Source of the DNA: JAPPHA01 sp965242975
GTDB lineage: Bacteria > Pseudomonadota > Alphaproteobacteria > Rhodobacterales > Rhodobacteraceae
Assembly (NCBI GenBank): GCA_965242975.1
Contig: CBDETS010000007.1
Location: 806,001 to 870,000, forward strand
DNA length: 64,000 bases
Reading direction: 5' to 3'
Part shown: one piece after another, positions 36,945 to 46,795 of the stretch
Numbering within the stretch: the stretch's first letter is position 1
Layout: the number at the start of each line of letters is the position of its first letter
Translations under genes and position numbers: made by a program
The notes under the pieces: generated by a model
The model's input: only the letters and a program-made list of their open reading frames with translations
Told to the model about the DNA's origin: nothing
Database searches by the model: none

Positions 36945-37973
36945 CTATGCCCGTTTCAGATTGAAGTCGCGCCAGGTTCGAACGAGCACCGGAGCGAGCA
37001 GAATACACACTCCGAGAATGGTCATGACCGACGTTGCGGCAGCAGAACCGAACAATTTGGCATCGCCGAACAAGTCATTGTAAATGATCCACGAAAGCGA
37101 TGTCGCCTTGGCCGAAGCGGAGAACCCGACGATGGGTTCGAAAATCCTGAAACCGTCCATCAACTGCATCAGGATGATGAAGACGGCCAAGGGCATCATA
37201 TATGGGACGACGACGTAGCGAACTCTCTGGAATCGTGACGCCCCATCGATTTGCGCCGCCTCGATCGTCTCTCTCGGAACGGTCTGGAGGCCTGCATAGA
37301 ATACGATGAAACTGAATGGCGTGTTGTGCCAGATCCCGTAGACGATCAGCAAAATCCAGGTCAATGGAGCAGATGCCTTGAGTGACAGGTCGTCGTCATC
37401 AAAGATGACCTGAAGTGTTGCGCCGATGATTCCATCCGCGTCGACCATCCAGAAAAGGATCAGGGAACCGATAAGTGGGGTCACGATCATCGGGAGCAGC
37501 GACGCGAATATCGTGGGACCCTTCACGACCCTTGGCAGCGCGTTGACGCCAAGCGCAACAAGCAGGCCGAGAACGAGCACGGCCGGCGCCACGATAAAGG
37601 TGTAGGTCAACGTAAAAAACACTGCCTTGTAAAACGGCAGGTTGTAGACGCCGGCAACAAACTGTCCCCAGCTTTCCGACGACCTCCAGCTTTGCGCGAC
37701 CTCGGAGAACGCCAGGTGATTGCGGTTCGTGTAGGTGAGCAGCCCATTGAAACGGCCAAGTGGTGCTTCTTCGAGCAGTTTTCGGGTAGCGTCCGTATCG
37801 ACCGTCAACTCGGTCTCGCACTTGAACGGATTACAGTTCTCAGCCTCGATCATCACCTGTTCATGTTCGACAAAAAATGACTGGACCAGAACGGAAATGA
37901 TGGGCAGCGCGATGAACAGGATCATCGCGGCCAGCGTTGGCAGCATGAACCATGTAAACGTTCGATGAGGCAT
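36945..37973 (-). CDS. Sugar-type ABC transporter permease (MalF-like)
   Basis: The 342-residue inner-membrane protein has six to seven helices and a periplasmic loop after helix 1 (residues about 35-105, with NCNPFKCETELTVDTDATRK). The EAA loop is RETIEAAQIDGASRFQRVRY with VVVPYM, well conserved. It is the MalF-type partner of the following permease. The binding-protein gene lies 86 bases upstream on the same strand. The two Cys in the periplasmic loop could form a disulfide. Confidence 0.92.
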   Translation of the reverse strand: MPHRTFTWFMLPTLAAMILFIALPIISVLVQSFFVEHEQVMIEAENCNPFKCETELTVDTDATRKLLEEAPLGRFNGLLTYTNRNHLAFSEVAQSWRSSESWGQFVAGVYNLPFYKAVFFTLTYTFIVAPAVLVLGLLVALGVNALPRVVKGPTIFASLLPMIVTPLIGSLILFWMVDADGIIGATLQVIFDDDDLSLKASAPLTWILLIVYGIWHNTPFSFIVFYAGLQTVPRETIEAAQIDGASRFQRVRYVVVPYMMPLAVFIILMQLMDGFRIFEPIVGFSASAKATSLSWIIYNDLFGDAKLFGSAAATSVMTILGVCILLAPVLVRTWRDFNLKRA

Positions 37974-38059
37974 GTCTGATTCGCTCCGTTGAGCGACCGC
38001 TCAGTCAGGTCTGAACCTGCGGATGCGCCCGGCTGTTTCCGGACGCATCCCCTGTCAGA

Positions 38060-39295
38060 TCACAGGAATCCCTGCTCCTTGGCAGCTGCGACGTATGAAG
38101 CTTCGATGTCGATCAACGTCTGTTCTGCCGTTTCGTTGCCCTGGAGAAAGTCGGGCAATTCCGTGAAGAACGCCTGGTGCAACAGGCCCATGAACGGAAT
38201 CATCGGGTATGGCTGGGTTCCTCCCGCTGCTGTCAGCGCGACACCTTGTGCCGCCTTGCCCGGAACATAGGCATCCATCAACCAGACTGCTGCGTCGTTG
38301 TTCGCCTTGACCATTTCGTCCGAAATTCCGTTGAGCATGGCAATAAAGGTTGCTTCCGCGTCTTCGTCCGAAATGTTCTTCGCGATGGTGAAGCCGTCCC
38401 ACCACAGCGATGAAGCCGGGGTTGAGCCACCTGCCACTCTTGGCGCAGAAGCAAGAACCGTATTCTCGACAACCTCTGGCGTCGAGCCTTCGTCATCGAG
38501 AAGTTGTCCGCCTGTCGATCCCCAAAGCTGCGCAATTGCCAGATTTCCTGCTTCCCAGATCGGAGCGACGGTTGACGTATTGTACGTCAGGAAGTCGGGG
38601 TTCGTGTATTCGGTCAACGCCTTCAACATGTTGAGCGTGGCGACGCCAATCTCGTTGTTGACGGCTGGTTCGGCCGTTCCCGGTTTGAAGAACTCGCCCC
38701 CGTGACCGAGGTACATGTTCACGAACTCTTCCCCGAGATTCCAGTCAGCCTTGAAAAGTGCCGAGAACGGATATTCCATGATTCCTGCTTCACGGATGGC
38801 CTGGAGAGTCTCGAGCACTTCTTCATAGGTGGCGGGGATTGGTTTCCCGACCTGGTCAAGAATGTCCTTGCGCACGAACAAGTGCTGGGCATTGGCCATG
38901 AACGCGATTGCCATGATCTTGCCGTCAACGGTGATGAGTTGGCTTTTTTTCAAATGCTGGCCATGTTTCGCAACCAGGTCATCAAGCGGCCGGATCAGGT
39001 CATTGTTGATCAACGGGACAGACGATGAGTTGGCGACGATCACGGCAGTGTACTCGGCCGGGTCTGCGGTCAGCGCAGCGACCTGGATTTCACGGTGCTG
39101 CGCAGTGTGGTGCTTTGAGAATGTCACATTGTCTCCCGCACATTCTTCGGCGGTAGACACGACCGCATGAAGGGCCGGGAAGTCATTGGCGAGCACGCTG
39201 ATATTTCCACTCGAGATTCCGCATCCCGCGGTTGCGGCCCCGCCTGCAACGACCGTCGCAGCCGCTGCGCCGAGCAGGGTTTTCAGATTCAACAT
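38060..39295 (-). CDS. Sugar-type ABC transporter substrate-binding protein
   Basis: The protein has 411 residues from ATG 39295, with AAGGA eight bases upstream. The signal peptide is MLNLKTLLGAAAATVVAGGA. The mature protein is a family 1 extracellular binding protein: AALTADPAEYTAVIVANSSS, VDGKIMAIAFMANAQHLFVR, GKPIPATYEEVLETLQAI, AIAQLWGSTGG and the C-terminal hinge segment. These bind oligosaccharides, polyols or glycosides in the periplasm. It is the partner of the two permeases downstream. The neighbours give no clear hint to the ligand. Confidence 0.92.
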   Translation of the reverse strand: MLNLKTLLGAAAATVVAGGAATAGCGISSGNISVLANDFPALHAVVSTAEECAGDNVTFSKHHTAQHREIQVAALTADPAEYTAVIVANSSSVPLINNDLIRPLDDLVAKHGQHLKKSQLITVDGKIMAIAFMANAQHLFVRKDILDQVGKPIPATYEEVLETLQAIREAGIMEYPFSALFKADWNLGEEFVNMYLGHGGEFFKPGTAEPAVNNEIGVATLNMLKALTEYTNPDFLTYNTSTVAPIWEAGNLAIAQLWGSTGGQLLDDEGSTPEVVENTVLASAPRVAGGSTPASSLWWDGFTIAKNISDEDAEATFIAMLNGISDEMVKANNDAAVWLMDAYVPGKAAQGVALTAAGGTQPYPMIPFMGLLHQAFFTELPDFLQGNETAEQTLIDIEASYVAAAKEQGFL

Positions 39296-39449
39296 GAATT
39301 GGTTCCTTTTCTTGAATTGAGTGAGGTACTTAAGGGTAATGTTTGGCCCGTTGATCGCAAGCAATGATTGCATGAACTCAACGCGATAAACATCATCCGG
39401 GTTAAAACTGGCCGACGCCGTGTACAAAGGAAAAGTTCCAAGGGAAACT

Positions 39450-40466
39450 CTACAGCCCGGTCAGCATCCTTTGGCGAGAAACGAGATCCACACCATTCTG
39501 ATCCAGAAAATGAAGATGATCGATGAAGTTCCAGTTCTCAGCCAATAGTCCGTTTTCGCGCCGATACAAGTCAACAACGCGCATGGTCGTTTGTTTGTCG
39601 GCGGCAGGCGCCAGCCCGATGTAGCCACCTTTTGAGCGAACGACAAGACTGGGCCAACCGAAGAAGCCGCCGAAATTGCCTTCGCCACACTGCATCCTGT
39701 GGCCACAATGATACCCCCACTCCAATCCGTCCTCGAACGGAGCGGTATGCTGTTCGAGATACCTGGCCTGGGTATAGGGCGCGCCGATGCCGCCCGGCCC
39801 CCACCAAATCATGTCCTCGGTCCAGTCGAGTTGCAGGTCTTCCTTTGTCGTCTTGACATCGGCAGACACGAGACGGTCAATCATTCGAAGGATCAAGTCC
39901 AGTGTCGCCTTTCCTTCACCGGAAGACTGATCGGAGAAAAGCAAACCGTCATGAGTTCTCGGGCCCGGAGTTACCATTGTCGCGCCCGTCGATGGCGGCA
40001 GAGCTTCCGCCCGAGCCTGATGCATGAAATTGAGGGTATCGAGAAAGATCGTATTGTCGACGATCCTGTTTCCTTCGACCCGGTTGAACTCCGCGTACCT
40101 CAGCATCGTCGCTTGCCGCGTCGGACGAACTCCGAGAAATGGCTGATCGAAAAGGCCGAGCAAATGACCCATCGAAACCACCCACACCGTGCGTTCCTGA
40201 TCGACCCTGTTGCGGCCGGCATAAAAAATGTCCTGGCGTCGCTGCAGGGGAGAAAAACACTCCTTGATCGGTTTCCAGAAAAGATCGGACGCCGCTTCCG
40301 CCCCGACAGCCTCGTTGAATGGATGGACGAAGTGAAACCTGCATTTCGAAGATGTGCGCCGTCCCAGCGCCTCCGACACATTCTCCGCCTCGGCACAGTC
40401 GACGTTGTCAAAGTGTTCAAGAACAACTGCTTTCGCCTGGGTAAGACCATTCACATCAACCGTCAC
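39450..40466 (-). CDS. Tandem NTF2/SnoaL-like protein A (ABC operon, first gene)
   Basis: The 338-residue paralogue of the products at 35029 and 32883 is encoded first in the leftward cluster. Shared blocks are FHFVHPFNEAVG, LQRRQDIFYAGRN, WVVSMGHLLGLFDQPFLG, TPGPRTHDGLLF, MIWWGPGGIGA, FFGWPSLVVRSKGGYIGL and TMRVVDLYRRENGLLAENW. It is separated from the binding-protein gene by 154 bases, which could hold a second promoter. The double NTF2-like fold is inferred from motif spacing and similarity between halves. Confidence 0.75.
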   Translation of the reverse strand: MTVDVNGLTQAKAVVLEHFDNVDCAEAENVSEALGRRTSSKCRFHFVHPFNEAVGAEAASDLFWKPIKECFSPLQRRQDIFYAGRNRVDQERTVWVVSMGHLLGLFDQPFLGVRPTRQATMLRYAEFNRVEGNRIVDNTIFLDTLNFMHQARAEALPPSTGATMVTPGPRTHDGLLFSDQSSGEGKATLDLILRMIDRLVSADVKTTKEDLQLDWTEDMIWWGPGGIGAPYTQARYLEQHTAPFEDGLEWGYHCGHRMQCGEGNFGGFFGWPSLVVRSKGGYIGLAPAADKQTTMRVVDLYRRENGLLAENWNFIDHLHFLDQNGVDLVSRQRMLTGL

Positions 40467-41292
40467 TGCATCCCCCTGCCCGCGTTTCGATTCAATGGTT
40501 TGGTATCAAGAGTGACAGGTTCTGTCGACAAGAGGACTGCCAGGTTGTTCGGATGATCAGCCGCAGGATACGGGCCGGTCAGGATAGGTTGTCGTGCGGG
40601 ACAAAGACAGGCCGGTGCCGGCCGAATACTTCTCTGACGACCGGGAAACAATCGCAGCCGTTCGAGTGGAACGGACTCACATGACGCAGTGGCAAATGGC
40701 AAGTTCCTCGATCGATCGGTGCTCAAGACCCTAACCGGGATGAATTATGGCCATGCCTTGCACCTGTTGCGTTGGGACGGTCGCTCGAAAGACGAAAGAT
40801 CCGATTACATTGGGTCAACCATAGAACGCTCCGCCCCGCCGTCCGAGTATTCGGCTTCGCGTACACTGACATCTCGGAAAAGTCCCTTTGCCGTCTTGCG
40901 CAGAGGCCTGACTGTCCTCGTCCGAACAATCACGCGACGGCAACAGGCACGATCACTGGCACACCCATTTGACTGATGACTTCCCAAGTTGGCCACCAGG
41001 TTGCACCGGAAGAAACAGATCCCCCTCAACGGCTTGGTCTTGGATCGGCTGGATGGGGTCCCTGCCAAACGACATGAGATTCACGACACGGTCGTCAGTT
41101 GGTCTTTCCGTCATGTCGCCGATGCTTCCATACGGACTGAGCTGACATGAGCTACCTCCAGGAAATCGCTGACAGGAATACCTGGAGTCACGCCAAGGCG
41201 TTCGATCGGGATTTGCCGATGGGCCTAGACATTTTCCAGTGGTCCGGGCAATAATATTGGCCAATTGGGCTTGGAAAACGGGAGCGTGCACG
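40467..41292. other. Divergent intergenic region, no supported gene
   Basis: About 820 bases separate the leftward operon and acs. It must contain both promoters. I see no gene, and no LacI-type operator palindrome that I would defend. Confidence 0.4.
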
Positions 41293-43251
<1,959 letters not shown>

Positions 43252-43633
43252 CTAAGGGCCCGTCACGAAACAATCGAAACGATTTGCAGTCGTCAGGATT
43301 GCATCCGGGTTTGCCATCGTATTCAATTCACATGCGTCACTGCGTTGCCATCGCTTGTCCGAGGCTTCCGAAGAGCCGGGCCATGATGACGGGCGCAAGA
43401 CTCTGCCGGACAGTCGATACGCAAGACCACGCCAGGAAGAACCGGAACGGAGCGGTCGGAGACGGTCGGATCAATGCCGGGTACGATCTCCGAACACCGC
43501 GTCGACGTCCTCTGCGGTGATCAGGGCATCGAGCCAGGCATCAAGCTGTTCGGGCGATGCGCCGCGGACCCGTTCAGCGTGCACCGGCGCCAGTTCTCCG
43601 AACTTCAGTCGCGCCTGACGCAGAAACGTCTCT

Positions 43634-43715
43634 GCCTTGCCCTCGGCGATCCCGGCGGCCTTGCCCTCGGCGATCCCGACGGCCTTGCCCTCGGCGATCC
43701 CGACGGCCTTGCCCT
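43634..43715. repeat. 24-bp tandem repeat coding GIAEGKAV units
   Basis: Three units of GCCTTGCCCTCGGCGATCCC plus four bases (43634-43657, 43658-43681, 43682-43705) and a partial fourth. On the minus strand they encode the eight-residue unit GKAVGIAE of the Rpn tail. Such repeats can vary in number by slippage. Confidence 0.85.
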
Positions 43716-44312
43716 GTTCCATCCAGACCTGCGCGGCGGTACCCATCACGTCCTCCACCGTCTCCGGGTCCGCCCCCGTCCGCCGCAGCGCGGCCTCGAT
43801 GCGCTCGGGCGGCAGGCTGACCTGCTCAATGATGTAAGCCAATATGTAGCGACCGAACTCCGTCTCCGCAACTCCGGCCTCCGCAACTCCGGCAACCAGA
43901 AGGTCGTCCTCATCCTCGGCGACATTCTCGCGGAACGCGCGGGCCAGCGCCAGCAGGGCCGCGCGCACATCGGCACTCCGCGATAGCTCCCGCGGCGTGA
44001 TCTGCCCGAGATCGTGAACCACGTAGCGGCCGAAGGACTGCGCGAGGTGTTCCAGGCCCTCGGGAGCATTGATCATGTCCTGGATCGAACAGGGCACCGT
44101 CCACGGTTCCCGTCCGTGAAAAAATACCATCGCGATGACAGGTGGCAGGCCACCGTCCGGGATGGCGCCGTTGTTCAACTCCTTGCCCCAGATCCCGAGC
44201 ACGTACCGGATGAGCTGGAGCGGCGTACGGTGATCGACGCTGCTTTTGTGCTCGAGCAACGTGTAGACAATCACCGCGCTGCCGTCCCCGAGGTGGAGGC
44301 GGAAAAGGGCGT

Positions 44313-44317
44313 CGGAC
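44313..44317. repeat. Target duplication CGGAC, left copy
   Basis: CGGAC directly adjoins the left transposon end (TGAGAGTGCG...). The second copy is at 56966-56970. Five-base duplications are typical of Tn552/Tn5053/Tn7-like transposition. Confidence 0.9.
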
Positions 44318-44406
44318 TGAGAGTGCGCACGATTTTTGATGGCGGGTTGATCCCGGTTTTTGGTGGTTTTCGGTTGTTGAGTTGATGCGCCTGGGTTGAG
44401 TTGGGT

Positions 44407-44455
44407 GGTTCCGGGAACCGGTTCCGTCGATTTGCGTATGCGGGAACCGGGAACC
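44407..44455. repeat. Cluster of GGTTCC/GGGAACC repeats near left transposon end
   Basis: Within 49 bases: GGTTCC (44407), GGGAACC (44413), GGTTCC (44420), GGGAACC (44442) and GGGAACC (44449). They lie about 90 bases inside the left end and may bind the transposase or the RepA-like ATPase. Confidence 0.6.
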
Positions 44456-44559
44456 GCCATCGCGGGCTGTGGTCGCGGACGGTCTGTTTACCGTTCTGTG
44501 TGGACTGTGATTCGTTGCCGGCGCAGCGGATTCTGCCGGGTGCCTGGACGGGGAAGTGT

Positions 44560-45079
44560 TCAGTTTTGCCCATCGGACAGCATGTCGTCGGTGAACAGTG
44601 CCGGTGTGGTGCGCCCGAGGCTGTAGCCGTCCCGGGAGCGGATCACGGTTCCGGCACCGCACAGCTGCCTGAGGGTGGTGCTGACGGTTTCGTTGCGCAA
44701 TCTGGCGCGTTGGCGAAGCTGGCGCTGGGAGAGCGGTCGTGCCGCATCGTCGAGCAGTTTCACGATCCGGGTTCCGGGGTCGCCGTCGGGTTCGGCCTGC
44801 TGGCGGGCCGGGGTTTCCTTGAGGCGCAGGAAGGTGCCGTGCCCCTCGGTCGCGAGGTCGAGTTCGATGTCGTCCCGGGCGGGGGCGGCGCGGTGCTCGA
44901 CACTCATGAAGATCTGCTGACGGCGACGGCGCAGGTAGGCCATGCTGTCGCACCATGCGAAGAGTTCGCCGGAGCCGCGCAGCGCCTGTCCTGCCCGTGC
45001 TGCGCCGCTCTTGCGGGCGTGGTGGACGACGAGGACGGCGGTTTCGAACCGGCGCTGGAGGCTGCGGAGGAAAGCGAGG
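44560..45079 (-). pseudogene. RepA-like ATPase of the transposon, C-terminal part
   Basis: The frame continues the gene whose first part is at 53371-53848. It reads LAFLRSLQRRFETAVLVVHH then ARKSGAARAGQALRGSGELF, the last strands of a RecA/RepA-like ATPase core with the sensor HHARK. A linker and a C-terminal winged-helix region follow (RPLSQRQLRQRARLRNETV, TTLRQLCGAGTVIRSRDGYS). Joined with one target copy the gene has 330 codons (478 plus 512 nt). The RIT element splits it in the ATPase domain, so the protein is lost. Confidence 0.85.
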
Positions 45080-45107
45080 TGATGGGAACATTCCCATCAC
45101 CTCGCTT
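45072..45107. repeat. 36-bp palindrome at the left RIT junction
   Basis: AAGCGAGGTGATGGGAA (45072-45088), CA, then TTCCCATCACCTCGCTT (45091-45107). The outer eight bases are the target duplication and, on the right arm, an inverted extra copy of it. The right RIT junction lacks this structure. Confidence 0.9.
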
Positions 45108-45154
45108 ATGGGAACCAAATGTTTATGTGAATCTTGAATCCCAAGTGCCTGTCA
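45108..45154 (+). repeat. RIT terminal inverted repeat, left
   Basis: 47 bases beginning ATGGGAACCAAATGTTTATG are exactly repeated in reverse complement at 53324-53370. Weaker similarity continues a few bases inward. Confidence 0.95.
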
Positions 45155-45197
45155 CGACGCACGTTTTCCACCGATTCGGTTCCCATAAAAATCCGGC

Positions 45198-45944
45198 TCA
45201 GACGTTCGACAGCATCGCCATCAGCGCGTCCTTCACGCCCGTGAACCGTCCCTTGCCAAGGCCCGGGGAATGCCACTCCGAGAGCATGTCCAGCTTTTCG
45301 GCAGGATCCGTACGAAGGTAAATCTCCGTGGTCTGGAGGCTCTGGTGCCCCAGCCACAGCGAGACCTTGCGGATGTCGCCGGTCGCCTCGAGAATCATCA
45401 AGGCGCTGGCATGTCGAATGGAATGGGGCGTTACCTTCCGGCGTGCGATCGACGGTTGCGTCTGCGCCGCCGTCGTGACGTGCAGCTCGAGCCGCTTGGC
45501 GAAGCCGCGCCGGGTCATCCCCCGTCCCATCGCATTCAGGAACAGGTGGCGGTCGGGAACTTCGGGACGGACAGACAGCCATGCACCGAGCGCACATCCC
45601 GTTTCCTTCCACAGCGGCAGGACGCGGGCCCTTCGTCCCTTGCCCATGACCCGGATCTCGTCGAGCTGCGGCATCCGGACATCGTCGAGGCCGAGGCCGA
45701 CCAGTTCGGAGACCCGGAGCCCGGCGTTGTAGGCAAGACACAGCATCGCCCGGTCCCGGGTTCCGGTCCGTGTGGCGGTGTCCGGCGCCTTGAGCAGCGC
45801 ATCCACTTCGTCCCGGTCGAGATAGTCGAGCGCGGGAACGTCGCCCTTCTTCTGCGGGATCGCATGCACCCGTGCCGCCAGTTCGAGATGGTCCGGGTAC
45901 CGGTACTCGAGGAAACGGCCAAAACTCTTGATTGCGGCCAAACG
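45198..45944 (-). pseudogene. RIT tyrosine recombinase C, C-terminal catalytic part
   Basis: This part continues the gene begun at 49242-49495. It contains nearly all catalytic residues: Arg in YNAGLRVSELVGLGLDD, Lys in VMGKGRRARVLPL, HxxR in TPHSIRHASALMILE, His in LWLGHQSLQTTEIYLR, whose Tyr is the nucleophile. Excision of the IS66 element with one target copy joins 254 and 739 nt in frame to give 330 residues. As it stands the protein lacks its N-terminal SAM-like core-binding domain and normal start, so it should be inactive. Confidence 0.92.
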
Positions 45945-46129
45945 GTAAGCGGGTAAACGGCGACGTCCGTTGAATTTTCCTGGTTTCGTGTTCTGTGCTG
46001 CAGTTGTGCCGGATCCTGCGACGTGCACATTCCCCGATTTTTTTTCCGCCGCGCCGTTCTTTTCGTTTGACACTATAGGGCGCCGGAGCTATTTCCGGCG
46101 CGGTAAAGCGAATCACTTCGGTGGCGGCA

Positions 46130-46795
46130 ATGGCATCATGGTATGGATCCAAGGGGACGACAGGGCTCTGCCAGCCCCTCATCGCGATGTGTCCGCCGCA
46201 TGACGTATTTTTGGAAACGCACTTGGGTGGGGGTGCCATCATGAAGCGCAAGCCGCCGGCGCTGCGCAACATCGGCATCGACCTCAACCGCCGGGCCATC
46301 GACACCTTCCGCTGCGCCTATCCGGTCGAGCTCCACCACGGTTGCGCCCACGCGTTCCTGTCCGATTTCGACTTCGACGGCCGCGAGCTGGTCTACAGCG
46401 ACCCGCCCTACGTGCAGTCGGCGCGCAAGTCGCAGCGCCGCTATCGCTTCGACTACACGGACGCCGACCATGTCGCGCTTCTCGGCATCCTGAAGTCGCT
46501 GCCCTGTTCGGTGATGGTCTCCGGCTATCCGAGCCGGCTCTATGACGAGCACCTGGCCGACTGGCGTTCGCTGGAGATCCAGGTCAACAACCAGTCCTGC
46601 ATCGTCACCGAGAAGCTGTGGTTCAACTTCGCGCCCGACCGGGTGCACTGGGCGGCCTTCGCCGGGCGGAACTTCACCCACCGCCAGGTCGTCAAGCGGA
46701 AGGCGGCGAGCTGGGGGCGGCGCTACGCGGCGATGCCCCGGTCCGAGCGGCTGGCGGTCCTGGCGGCGATCATGGCGGTGGAGGCGGAGGAATGA
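46130..46795 (+). CDS. DNA adenine methyltransferase (D12 class) inside the IS66 element
   Basis: This 221-residue protein resembles Dam-type N6-adenine methyltransferases of class D12. It has the opening ASWYGSKGTTGLCQPLI, the SAM-binding motif in FLETHLGGGAIMKRKPP (FxGxG-like), IGIDLN with the acidic residue that binds SAM ribose, and the catalytic DPPY in ELVYSDPPYVQSARKS. ATG 46130 is taken as start; GTG 46121 is possible. Its TGA overlaps the tnpC ATG, so both are expressed together. It may modify the element ends or host DNA to control transposition or avoid restriction. Confidence 0.85.
   Translation: MASWYGSKGTTGLCQPLIAMCPPHDVFLETHLGGGAIMKRKPPALRNIGIDLNRRAIDTFRCAYPVELHHGCAHAFLSDFDFDGRELVYSDPPYVQSARKSQRRYRFDYTDADHVALLGILKSLPCSVMVSGYPSRLYDEHLADWRSLEIQVNNQSCIVTEKLWFNFAPDRVHWAAFAGRNFTHRQVVKRKAASWGRRYAAMPRSERLAVLAAIMAVEAEE

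Larger units (their letters stand above)
43471..44317 (-). pseudogene. Rpn-family nuclease, C-terminal part (split by transposon)
   Basis: This is the larger piece of a recombination-promoting nuclease gene whose first 61 codons lie at 56966-57149. The PD-(D/E)XK core is here: SDALFRLHLGDGS, VYTLLEHKSSVDHRTPLQLI with the E-x-K, RYVLGIWGKEL and IAMVFFHGREPW. The C-terminal region holds GIAEGKA repeats, which members of the family often have. Removing the transposon and one target copy joins 184 nt to 842 nt in frame, a 341-residue protein. Split as it is, the gene is broken; translation of the C-part from a start inside the transposon end is conceivable. Confidence 0.9.

Noticed and set aside
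29276..40466. LacI regulator assigned as controller of the ABC/NTF2 operon
   Set aside because: vapBC and gap lie between, and I found no convincing LacI operator before either gene cluster. Kept only as a possibility.
43910..46305. Long minus-strand frames of about 400 codons at 43910-45118 and 45106-46305
   Set aside because: They run across element boundaries and in the wrong frame over the RepA-like, Rpn and recombinase C genes. Conserved motifs lie in the other frames.
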